A stretch of DNA of 56,592 nt from a virus. The notes below the pieces were generated by a model, which was not told where the DNA came from, did not search any database, and saw only the letters and a list, made by a program, of their open reading frames with translations. Where the stretch lies: the IMG/VR virus record IMGVR_UViG_3300046777_002580, positions 1 through 56,592 of that record; one strand, given 5' to 3'. Position 1 is the first letter of the stretch. Each line of letters starts with the position of its first letter. Positions 32,101-39,900 of this stretch are shown here, in pieces. The translations under genes were made by a program, and so were the position numbers.

Positions 32101-32422
32101 CAATAGATCTATGGTATTTATCACGAATACTATTACTACTGCTACTACAACCACTGTTGTTAGCGCTCCTGTCCCAACTAGTAATAGAATTTATGTATCA
32201 TATATTAGAGTACAATTAGAAGGAACTGCTGCACAAACAGTTACAATTAGAGATGGCGCTAATAATGTTGCTAGATTTTTCTTGTCTTCCCAAGGAATGG
32301 AAGGAGAGGCTAATTTAGCGCAAAACAGAGAAATACGCTTATCTCCAAACACAGCACTAAATATTGTATCTTCTGCTGCATCCACTTTTAATTACACAAT
32401 TGGTTATTTTATAGCATCATGA
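29102..32422 (+). CDS. Long repeat-built tail fibre
   Basis: A 1106-residue protein. After about 115 residues, 25 related units follow, each beginning (I/L)GxxxDxxA and containing SLISLLKRLL or SLVSLIKGLN. Most are arranged as a super-repeat of three lengths: 47 (ending VTAINQQIGNVT), 34 (ending ETNNIAS) and 26 residues. Units 10-11 lack the 47-residue member, a likely deletion. The leucine spacing suggests a trimeric coiled-coil or beta-helical shaft. The last 100 residues form a beta-sandwich-like head (TVVSAPVPTSNRIYVSYIRVQLEGT, TVTIRDGANNVARFFLS), likely the receptor-binding tip. The gene overlaps the next by ATGA. Confidence 0.85.
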   Translation: MSSARYIDGSGAVKYRKVSGAGTEANPHIPEFSSADVGDISDFASKTIDTVKLLDTITDLDNITVPDDLTQINYSVSDGTLIALTKRLIDFGQRSVLESVELNNKVETSVGSINDSPATSDTANASVISLLKRLLSTDGDSGNIQGINQQLANIYNSIGTSIDSPATADDGQFSLISLIKKLLTETNNIASIGATSDASANSGNASLISLIKGLNISIGSTSDAAATADDQNSSLISLLKRLLASDGDNTVTAINQQIGNVTTTLGNTTDAVATNDTGTFSIISLLKKLLQETNNIASIGEVSDIAATSGNASVVSLLKGLNLTIGATSDTPATSDTDSATLISLLKRLLSTDGDSSNINSINQHLSNILASIGTTNDSLATSDDGVFTLISLFKRLLSETNNISSIGTTSDLAAISGNVSLISLIKGLNQSIGTNSDSAATTDTGAATLISLIKRLLQETDNITSIGTTSDASANSGSASLVSLVKGLNTSIGTTSDSAATTDTGNASLISLLKRLLATDGDNTVTAINQQISNVTTALGTTSDAAATTDAGTFTVIALLKRLLSETNNIASIGSISDVAAASGDASLVALIKGLNNAIGSITDNSATSDTANASLISLIKRLLETDGVAGTNQQLSDIYTLLGTRADAAATTDSGTFSLIALFKRLLQETDNIASIGTTSDAAANSGSASLVSLIKGLNASIGSTSDTAATTDTQNTSLISLLKRLLSTDGDNTVTAINQQINNVTASLGTTTDAVATTDTGTFTVIALLKRLLVETDNVASIGATSDAAITSGNASVVSLLKGLISSIGTTSDSAATTDTQNTSLISLLKRLLSTDGDNTVTAINQQIGNVSAVLGTTTDAAATTDTGTATLISLIKKLLQETDNIASIGTTTDTAATTGTASLVALLKGVITSIGTTTDSSAATDTGTASLISLTKRLLTEANNIVSIGTISDAPIINLDNISFIDNWASIDYNANTTSLIGLLKILITLTQQSVSNRSMVFITNTITTATTTTVVSAPVPTSNRIYVSYIRVQLEGTAAQTVTIRDGANNVARFFLSSQGMEGEANLAQNREIRLSPNTALNIVSSAASTFNYTIGYFIAS

Positions 32423-32787
32423 CGTTACCAATTCTTTATCTTACTCCTACTTGGCAAACAAGCCAAAAGACTCTTATTCCTACGACTAAAACTAGACTAG
32501 GAGATAATTATAGTCAAGTTTTAACTCAGGGAATATTTCCTATTGTAGAATGGGATGTTCGCAGCCCAGTCTACTCAGAATCCGAAGTAAACGATGTTTT
32601 GAGCGTGTTACGACAATATGCTGACAAGTCGTTTCTTTGGAGTCCTACAGGACAAAATCTTAAAGAATGTGTTTGCGGAGAATGGGTTTTATCTTTAATT
32701 GGAGAAAACCAATATGTTATAAGTAATAAAATCACTGCTAGTCAAGTCAGATCTAATATTCCTAGTAACTTAGGTATTGTAATGTAA
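32419..32787 (+). CDS. gpM/DUF2460-type minor tail protein
   Basis: A 122-residue protein (MTLPILYLTPTWQTSQKTLIPTTKTRLGDNYSQV...) with the tip-protein pattern of lambda gpM/DUF2460: strands flanking a T.T..GDGY-like motif (TKTRLGDNYSQV), VEWDVRSPVYSESEVNDVLSVL and FLWSPTGQNLKE. It is coupled to both neighbours (ATGA, TAATG) and lies just before the K homologue, where M-L usually are. It is therefore a second M-like gene beside the one at 25439. Confidence 0.7.
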   Translation: MTLPILYLTPTWQTSQKTLIPTTKTRLGDNYSQVLTQGIFPIVEWDVRSPVYSESEVNDVLSVLRQYADKSFLWSPTGQNLKECVCGEWVLSLIGENQYVISNKITASQVRSNIPSNLGIVM

Positions 32788-33575
32788 TGCTATTATCACA
32801 ACATATTAAAGAACATATTATTAAACATTCCAAGCAGTTCCCAAAACAAGAGGTCTGTGGTGTTGTAATCAATGACAAGCCATACAAATGTTCTAACATT
32901 GCTGAGAACAAAAATGAGGCGTTTGTAATTAATCCAGATGAAATTGATGGATTAATAGAATCTCATGGAAAGATTCAAATGGTTTATCACACGCATTGGA
33001 ACGATAGTCAGCCTGGATATTTAAGTCCTCCTGATATTTGTAATGCTAAGTCTAATAAGTTGGCGTATTGTTTATATCACAGTGAGTTTGATTGCTGGGA
33101 TTTGTTTGATCCAAACAACATAATTAATCCATTTCCTTGCTTTGACAATTTTAATACTCATTCTCCTAAGGAAATAGATTATTATCTAAAATGGCCGTTT
33201 GTTTACAACCGCTCTGATTGCTTTAGTTTACTTAGAGCCTACTATAAAGGAATGCTAGATATAGTATTACCAGACTTTCCAAGAGGATTTTCACTTGAAG
33301 AAACAACTAATGCATCATGGAATTTATTGGACGAAAATTTTTCCAAAGCAAATTTTAGAAAATTAGAGGATGATGAACTTTTAAAAAACAATGACGTTAT
33401 TGTTATGACTCTTAGTGGTGTACAACCACATCATGTAGCAATAATTATAGATACTGCAAAAAAAACAGGACTGCATAACTTAGGAGGAGATAGAGTTAGT
33501 GAATTATTTGTCTATGGTGGAAGTTACTGGGATAGAGTGACAAAATACAGATGTAGACATCAATTATTAGAATGA
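32787..33575 (+). CDS. Tail tip peptidase K (JAB + NlpC/P60)
   Basis: A 262-residue homologue of lambda gpK with two domains. Residues 1-115 form a JAB/MPN metalloprotease with E22, the H68-T-H70 pair and the S80...D83 end of the JAMM motif (HTHWNDSQPGYLSPPD). Residues 135-262 are NlpC/P60-like with C145 (NRSDCFSLL) and H215/H216 (QPHHVAII). The second domain would cleave peptidoglycan peptides while the tail penetrates the wall, adding to the M23 activity of the tape measure protein. It overlaps the previous gene by TAATG and the next by ATGA. Confidence 0.9.
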   Translation: MLLSQHIKEHIIKHSKQFPKQEVCGVVINDKPYKCSNIAENKNEAFVINPDEIDGLIESHGKIQMVYHTHWNDSQPGYLSPPDICNAKSNKLAYCLYHSEFDCWDLFDPNNIINPFPCFDNFNTHSPKEIDYYLKWPFVYNRSDCFSLLRAYYKGMLDIVLPDFPRGFSLEETTNASWNLLDENFSKANFRKLEDDELLKNNDVIVMTLSGVQPHHVAIIIDTAKKTGLHNLGGDRVSELFVYGGSYWDRVTKYRCRHQLLE

Positions 33576-33961
33576 GCCAAATTGTTCTTGATATTTTAAA
33601 TAACTGTTCTATATCTTGTTTAGAGCGCAATGGGCATACTGACATTTTCATAAGTTGTGAGGATGATATATGCCAGAAGATAGAAGAAAATCAAGATGCA
33701 GTTTTGTCTTATATTAAAAATAAAGTTAAAAATGTAAACTTAGTAATGCTTAAATCTACTAATAGTTCATACAAAGCCACATTTGAGCTTTGTTCGCTAG
33801 AAGATGATTTGAACAAACAAACCATACTTATAATGACTGTTGTGTTAATCTTTCAGTGTTTACAGATATTTACTTCTAGTTTAAAAACATTATTTATTCA
33901 AACATATCAAACTATAAAAACAATACTAAAAGCTGCTAAAGACGCTATAAAAGGCATATAG
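33572..33961 (+). CDS. Unknown membrane-linked protein (129 aa)
   Basis: The ATG overlaps the K stop. Residues 5-60 show ILNNCSISCLERNGHTDIFISCEDD, then a helical part; residues 84-102 are hydrophobic (TILIMTVVLIFQCLQIFTSSL) and may be one membrane helix, followed by a basic tail. A related protein is encoded at 49660, sharing IL..CSI...E.N...D.F.SC.D. In lambda the I gene follows K here, so this looks like a replaced or added function. Unknown role; a lysis or superinfection-exclusion protein would fit a small membrane protein in this place, but that is only inference. Confidence 0.6.
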   Translation: MSQIVLDILNNCSISCLERNGHTDIFISCEDDICQKIEENQDAVLSYIKNKVKNVNLVMLKSTNSSYKATFELCSLEDDLNKQTILIMTVVLIFQCLQIFTSSLKTLFIQTYQTIKTILKAAKDAIKGI

Positions 33962-33980
33962 ATTACTACATGCCTTTTAA

Positions 33981-34403
33981 TTATTTTTCCAGAAGCATTG
34001 CCAAAGAAGTTAATGTTTGTATTGGCAATTCCCGTTTTTTAATAGCGTCCTCAATAATAGTTTTAGTTTTTGGACTTAATACGCCATTTCCTTCAGATTT
34101 GCTTCTGTCTGGGAATGGCAGTAAATCAGTGTATTTAATAGATGGATCGTCTTTACCTTTAAATCCATTAAATAGTCCTGCCCAGCCAATAGCATGAACT
34201 CTAGCTTGCATATTTAGTTCTTGTTGGCGTAGCTTCTCCATTTGATTAATGCAATTAAAAACTACGTAATCAAGTTGCTCTAAATATGATTCCCAGCTAG
34301 TAAATCTGGGATCAGCTATTCTGTAAGACTGAATTCTCCAGTAGAGTCCTTCCCAGTCAATTCTGGGAATTTCCGACTCTCCAGTTGATCCTCCCCCTGC
34401 GTT
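33981..34403 (-). CDS. Tail assembly chaperone, T part (frameshift product)
   Basis: This reading frame is open from just after a TGA at 34404-34406 to 33981 (140 codons) but has no ATG before 34241, although the conserved-looking part starts much earlier (IDWEGLYWRIQSYRIADPRFTSWESYL, then ELNMQARVHAIGWAGLFNGFKG). It overlaps the end of the upstream G-like gene in the -1 frame. The same layout in lambda produces gpG and the gpG-T fusion. The T part binds tail tube protein while the G part coats the tape measure. It is most simply read as the C-terminal half of a GT fusion of about 390 residues. Confidence 0.65.
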   Translation of the reverse strand, partial: NAGGGSTGESEIPRIDWEGLYWRIQSYRIADPRFTSWESYLEQLDYVVFNCINQMEKLRQQELNMQARVHAIGWAGLFNGFKGKDDPSIKYTDLLPFPDRSKSEGNGVLSPKTKTIIEDAIKKRELPIQTLTSLAMLLEK

Positions 34404-35146
34404 TCAGTTTCTTCTATTTTTTTCCATCTGCTAGATTCATTAAGATAAAAATCGTAAATTTCATCTACCAAAGTCTCATCTAAAGAATAGGTCTTTTCTA
34501 AATTCCAACTAGGATAACCAAGTAAAGGAATTTTTCCTCTATGTAAAAATCCAACTGTTCCAGCAGTAATATTTTTAGGTAATGCAGAAACTCTAATTTG
34601 TTCTGCATTTTCGCTATAATTATCTTCTACTGTTACAATGAATGAATTTTCGTAACTCTCCCCAAATCTAATTTTAGTGCCTTTTTCTAGTAAAAAATCT
34701 GCTGGCAAAGGCTCAATTACTAACTTCTTATCATCTTTATTAGCATCTACAACAACACTAATAATATGTGCAACACGCTCTTTAATAAGCATTGTTGCTA
34801 CAACAGATTTTAGGTTAAGTTCCATGCTAGATGTATAAGCATTGATATCAGCTAAATCATCAGCATATTCTAATACAACTTCAGTGTTGTCAATAACTTC
34901 AACACCATCTTGTTCGGTCATACCACCAGTTAAAAGTTTTGTAGCTTCTTCTAGTGAAATTCCTTTTTGTTGCGCAATTTTTCCAACTAATCGACGAATC
35001 TTCAAAGAAGCATGCTGCCTACTTTGTTCTGTTTCGGCTAGTTGTCTTCTTTCCCCAACAGTAATACCGTCTTTCTTGGGAAAGAAAAGCACATCTCCTA
35101 CTTTTATAAAATTAGTTTTAGGATTGCCAGTGATAAATCCAAGCAT
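34316..35146 (-). CDS. Tail assembly chaperone, G-like
   Basis: A 276-residue protein, started at the ATG at 35146 directly after the previous stop. Central helices (RQLAETEQSRQHASLKIRRLVGKIAQQKGISLEEATKLL, NLKSVVATMLIKERVAHIISVV) and a beta-rich C-terminal half are followed by an acidic end (ETETQGEDQLESRK). Position between tail tube and tail tip genes, size and the overlapping -1 frame at its 3' end fit a lambda G-type chaperone. It is about twice as long as lambda gpG. No direct sequence signature is available, so the call rests on context and the overlapping frame. Confidence 0.6.
   Translation of the reverse strand: MLGFITGNPKTNFIKVGDVLFFPKKDGITVGERRQLAETEQSRQHASLKIRRLVGKIAQQKGISLEEATKLLTGGMTEQDGVEVIDNTEVVLEYADDLADINAYTSSMELNLKSVVATMLIKERVAHIISVVVDANKDDKKLVIEPLPADFLLEKGTKIRFGESYENSFIVTVEDNYSENAEQIRVSALPKNITAGTVGFLHRGKIPLLGYPSWNLEKTYSLDETLVDEIYDFYLNESSRWKKIEETETQGEDQLESRKFPELTGKDSTGEFSLTE
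34393..34397 (-). other. Candidate -1 frameshift site
   Basis: On the minus strand CAG-GGG-GAG contains five G in a row, in an AT-rich gene, within the stretch where both frames are open (34403 to 34316). Slippage of the GGG codon by one base enters the T frame. It is not a canonical X-XXY-YYZ heptamer. Confidence 0.4.
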
Positions 35147-35147
35147 T

Positions 35148-35429
35148 TTACACAATCTCAAATTCTAAAGAATCATACTCATCAATATAACATTCTTTAG
35201 TAGCAGTTTTAGCAACTGATTCTGGAACTTTAATTGTATACGAATTAAATTTATCAGAAACATTAATAGCTCCTGATAATCCCCCTTTAAAAATAGCAGC
35301 ACCACAATACAAGGATTTTCCTTCTCTGGTGCAATTAATTAATACGGCAAGGAGCTGAGTACTGTCTGTTAAAATCTTCATTGTTACTTGATGTGGTGGT
35401 GAATAAACCATTAAGGTTATTTTTAACAT
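35148..35429 (-). CDS. Hypothetical tail-region protein (93 aa)
   Basis: A 93-residue mostly beta-type protein (MLKITLMVYSPPHQVTMKI, LLAVLINCTREGKSLYCGAAIFKGG, NSYTIKVPESVAK) located between the last tail-tube-type gene and the chaperones. The stop is one base from the next start. It is not recognised; it may be a small tail tube-associated or chaperone partner. The compact gene packing supports it as real. Confidence 0.65.
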   Translation of the reverse strand: MLKITLMVYSPPHQVTMKILTDSTQLLAVLINCTREGKSLYCGAAIFKGGLSGAINVSDKFNSYTIKVPESVAKTATKECYIDEYDSLEFEIV

Positions 35430-35435
35430 AATAAC

Positions 35436-36161
35436 TCAAAAACTAAAAGCAGAAGTCCACTCAAGTAAATCTCCTTGGAATGTTAAGTTAAACGAATATT
35501 TCATAACTTCGTTTTGATTAGCTGGGAAAGATATGCCACCAACTTTAGCCACTCCAACAATTCTCTCTCCATTAGGTAAAGTAATTACAGCATAAATATC
35601 TCTGCCATACAAACTATTAGAAAATATTCCAGCTGGCTTAATTACTGTCTCCAACGCTTTGTCTCCAGCCAACGCAATGCCGCTAACATTGCAGCTGATC
35701 GCCCTGCGTATGAAAACGCTATTTACTCCTTTACGAGATGAAGCATTAGTTGTGTCAACAGAAGTTTCTTGAGCTGAAATATCTAAAGTCGTAATACCAT
35801 TAATTGGGAGTAATCCAGGTACAACGACTGCGCTATCAGTTTGCAGTACCGGATATTGTAAAGGCTCTACCGGAACTAATAGTGGACTTGTTGTTAACAC
35901 AACATCTTGAGATATTACAACTTGTCTTCGCCTAGACGCTACGCCACTAACAGAAGTTCCCGCAAAAGACAAAGCAATGCCGGCGGGAACAAAGTAAGAT
36001 CCACCGACGACTTGCAAATAGATTTGAGAAGACCCAATGTTAGCAGTTTGAGCAATTAAAGCTGTCACCTTCGTAACGTCAGTAATAGTGCTTCCCGCAC
36101 TGTTGATGGGAAGCAGCATTACGTCAAGAGAGCTGTTGCAAAGTGGTTGGGAAAAAGACAT
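35436..36161 (-). CDS. Tail-tube-type protein, paralogue 4
   Basis: A 241-residue protein sharing both ends with the three genes upstream: CNSSLDVMLLPINSAGS near the N-terminus, and a C-terminal core with ITTLDISAQETSVDTTNAS, SCNVSGIALAGDKALETVIKPAG, GRDIYAVITLPNGERIVGVAKV and NQNEVMKYSFNLTFQGDLLEW. This is the pattern expected for a siphophage tail tube protein: a hexameric ring fold with a conserved C-terminal strand set. It follows paralogue 3 with two bases between. It lacks the repeated inserts and is the most divergent member. Confidence 0.7.
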   Translation of the reverse strand: MSFSQPLCNSSLDVMLLPINSAGSTITDVTKVTALIAQTANIGSSQIYLQVVGGSYFVPAGIALSFAGTSVSGVASRRRQVVISQDVVLTTSPLLVPVEPLQYPVLQTDSAVVVPGLLPINGITTLDISAQETSVDTTNASSRKGVNSVFIRRAISCNVSGIALAGDKALETVIKPAGIFSNSLYGRDIYAVITLPNGERIVGVAKVGGISFPANQNEVMKYSFNLTFQGDLLEWTSAFSF

Positions 36162-36163
36162 AT

Positions 36164-36961
36164 TTAGCTAATAGAATATGGAGGATTCCATTCAAAGGAT
36201 TTACCCATAAATGTTAGCGTAAAACTGTACTTTTTAACTTCGTTTTGGTTGGCTGGAAAGTTAAACGCAGTTACTTTAGCAGCACCTGCCAATCTTTCAC
36301 CGTCTGGGAATGTAGCTACAGCATAAATTTCTCTACCAAAAAATTCTCCCTGAAATCCAGCAACTGGTTTAATTACTCTTTCGAGCGCTTCATCTCCAGC
36401 CAATGCAATACCAGACACGGAATAGGCACGAGCCACGCGAATCATTGCCATTTCTGTTCCGGATCCAGATTGGAAAGAAGTGGTATCAACTTGAGTTTCT
36501 TGATTACTCAAATCTAGTGTTTGAATACCGCTTAATGGAAGTAAACCTTCAATTAATGCAGCCGTGCTATTTGCAGCAATAGTTCTGTCTAGTCCAATTA
36601 CTTTCAAATCAGTAGCACTAGCGCCATGCGCAATACTTTTATCTTCAGCAGCCATTACTTGAATTCTAGTTCTAACAGTTCCAGCTGGGGCATTTTGCGC
36701 AAGTGGTTCTATAAACGATAATCCAGTGCCTTCCTTAATGATTGTTGGAGCAGAGCTAGTGCCTTCATCAGTAGTTAATGCAAGTGTAGCTACACCACCG
36801 CTGGTAGGAGGTGCAACTTGAGTAGTACAAGTAAGAACACGTCTTAACGAACTAATGTTTCTATCAGAAGTTCCAGCAGCAAACCCACTTGTAACCAAAG
36901 GCAATAGCATTACTTCTAAAGAATAATCTTGTAAAATAACTGGAGCGGTAGCTAAAGGCAT
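36164..36961 (-). CDS. Tail-tube-type protein, paralogue 3 (likely major tail protein)
   Basis: A 265-residue protein with a good AAGGAG before the ATG. N-terminus MPLATAPVILQDYSLEVMLLPL; C-terminal core IQTLDLSNQETQVDTTSFQSG, AYSVSGIALAGDEALERVIKP, GREIYAVATFPDGERLAG and NQNEVKKYSFTLTFMGKSFEW. Its compact size, best Shine-Dalgarno site and central position make it the likeliest main tail tube subunit. It shares the N- and C-terminal framework with the 1506- and 343-residue paralogues but has no repeat insertion. Confidence 0.75.
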   Translation of the reverse strand: MPLATAPVILQDYSLEVMLLPLVTSGFAAGTSDRNISSLRRVLTCTTQVAPPTSGGVATLALTTDEGTSSAPTIIKEGTGLSFIEPLAQNAPAGTVRTRIQVMAAEDKSIAHGASATDLKVIGLDRTIAANSTAALIEGLLPLSGIQTLDLSNQETQVDTTSFQSGSGTEMAMIRVARAYSVSGIALAGDEALERVIKPVAGFQGEFFGREIYAVATFPDGERLAGAAKVTAFNFPANQNEVKKYSFTLTFMGKSFEWNPPYSIS

Positions 36962-36977
36962 AATTTCTCCTTATTTG

Positions 36978-39900
36978 TTAAAGTAAAATTTGAGACATTT
37001 TTTTACCAAGAAAAGTTAAAGTAAAAGAATACTTTTTAACTTCGTTTTGGTTGCCAGGTAGACTTAGATTGGTTATCAAAGCAGCGCCTTCTATCTTTTC
37101 TCCATCTGGAAATGTAGCTACAGCATACACTTCATCTCCTACAAATTCAAATGAAGTTGGAGTTAGCCCATTTGCTTTTTTGACTATTTTCTCCAATGCT
37201 TCATCCCCAACTAAAGCAATTCCAGATACATTATAAGACCGTGCAGAACGTACAACACTAGCATCTGTTTTAACACCAGATTGAAATGTTGTTGTATCTA
37301 TTTGAGTATCTTGATTACTTAAATCCATTGTCTGAATACCACAAAGAGGAATAGGACCAGTTAAATAGTTTGTCTGGGATCCAGCTGAAATAGGCAATGT
37401 ATTTGGACTGCCATTAAAATAAATTTCAGTAATACCAGGATCTGTTCCATAAAACTGTATTTCCTGTTCATCTAAATCCATTTCTTGTGCAGCAGAAAAA
37501 GGGAAAATTCCTGTTACATAAGTATTAGATGATTCTGTAGAAATAGGCAATGTATTTGGCTCACCATCAAAGTAAACTGTAGTCCTGGAATTTCTAGCAA
37601 TGAAAACTCCATTATATCCAGGTGTTGGAGGAACAAAAGCAGTGAATGTGTTAAACAATCCAGTAGATATAGGCAACGTACCTGGGAGTCCATCAAAGTA
37701 AACTGTTCTCTTTATATTATTGCCAGATAGAACAGTATTTTTAATTTCAGACAATGGAGGAACAGTTACACGGAAAGAACTAGATGTTAACCCAGCAGAA
37801 ATCGGTAAAGTCCGTGGGCTGCCATTAAAATAAATTATTGCTTCTGAGTTTCTGTTAACTATAGCACTACTTTCGAGTGCAGTAAGCCCATTAAAAGTAA
37901 GACTAGATTGAGGTACAGTCACTGAGGCATATTCTACTGGCGTTTTTGTAACTTTTATTTTAGATTGCGTAAACGGACTAATTGATTCAACTGTTGGCAT
38001 TGAATCAATGAAACGCCATGTATCAATAAAGTTGGTAACGTAAGAATTAAAGAGACCTACTAAAATAGGAACTGTACCAGGAACTCCATCAAAATAAACT
38101 ATTGATGTAGAATTTTGATTGATTACAGCTCCATCATATCCAGGAGATGTGCGGACAAAAGAAGTAAATGTGTTAAACAATCCAATGGAAATAGGCAATG
38201 TACCTGGAACGCCATCAAAGTAAATCGTTGCGGTGTCGTTACCAGATAATAAAATATTTTTAACGTCATTTAATGAAGGTACTGGCACAGAAAAAGGATT
38301 GGAAAATACTCCAGGGAAAACAGATACAGTACCAGGGCTGCCATTAAAATAAATTATTGCTTCCGAATCTCTATTAACTACAACACTAGTTTCATCAGCG
38401 GTAATATTATTAAAAATAAGACTGGATTGAGGTACAGTTACTGAAGCATATCCTACTGGCGTTTTTGTGACTATTATTTTAGCTTGTGTAAATGGACTGA
38501 TGCCTTCAACTGTTGGCATTGAATCAATAAAACGCCATGTATCAACAAGATTAGCAGCATAAGTACTAGACAATCCTACTGAAATAAATACCGTGCCAGG
38601 AGCGCCATCAAAATAAGCTATTGATGTAGAATTTTGGTTAACTATAACTCCATTGTACCCAGGAGAAGTAGGGACAAAAGCTGTAAATGTGTTAAATAAA
38701 CCTACTGAAATAGGCAATGTACCTGGAATGCCGTTAAAATAAATTGTTGCAGTATCGTTACCAGATAATAGAGTATTTCTAACGTCATTTAATGAAGGCA
38801 CTGATACTGGAAAAGGATTGGATGATAATCCAATAGAGATAGGCAAAGTACGTGGATTACCATTAAAATAAATTATTGCTTCTGAGTTTCTATTGACTAC
38901 AACGCTAGATTCAATTGCACTAATATTATTAAAAACAAGACTAGACTGAAGTATTGTTACAAAATTGTATCCTACTGGCGTTTCTGTAACTGTTATCTTA
39001 GCTTGTGTAAACGGACTAATTGATTCAACTGTTGGCATTGAATCAATAAAACGCCATGTATCAATAAAATTGGTAACATAAGAAAACAATGACCCAACAG
39101 CAACAGATACTTGATTGGGAGCGCCATCAAAATAAACTATTGATGCAGAATTTTGGTTAATTATAACTCCATTGTACCCAGGAGAAGTAGGGACAAAAGC
39201 TGTAAATGTATTGAACAATCCAACAGAAATTAATGAAGTATCTGGGCTACCAGCATAATAAACTGTTGCAGTATCACCACCAGATAAAAAAATGTTTTTA
39301 ATGCTAGACACATCTGTACTTGGCTGAATACCTGCAAAAGTAAAAGCTGAATCAGGTATAGCTATTGAAGAAGTATCAAAAGGTATTTTTCTTGTCTTTA
39401 AGATAACTTGTGTAAATGGACTACTACCTTGAATTGTTGGCATTGAATCAATAAATCGCCAAGTATCAATAAAATTATTTGTACCAACAAAACTAACATA
39501 CAACTCAGGAGGTACACTTTTACTTGTGCTAATTCCATCAAAAGTAAGTACTGAATCCGGAATTTGCACAAATGGAGCGTTAGATGGCAATCTACTAACT
39601 TTTATGCTTGCCTGGGTAAATGGGCTAGTTCCATTGTCAATATCTGAGATAAAGTCTATATAACGCCAAGTATTAATATTGCTTGTATTAATTGAATCTA
39701 TATAAACATCAACGCCTTCGTCAACCCAAGATAATCGTGCTTCAGTATTAACGTTTGCAGTTGGCTGAACATTTCCAAAAGTAAATGCTGAATCAGGTAT
39801 TGTTATTGATGAAAAATCAAAAGGTATCTTTCTTGTTTTTACAACAACTTTGGTATATAGAATATTTCCGTTGTTATTTGTATCAACAGAGCTAACATAC

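Noticed and set aside
34417-34423. Run of seven A as the slippery site for the G/GT frameshift
   Set aside because: A -1 shift here meets the TGA at 34404-34406 before the T frame opens, and a +1 shift meets TAG at once; the site must be downstream of it.
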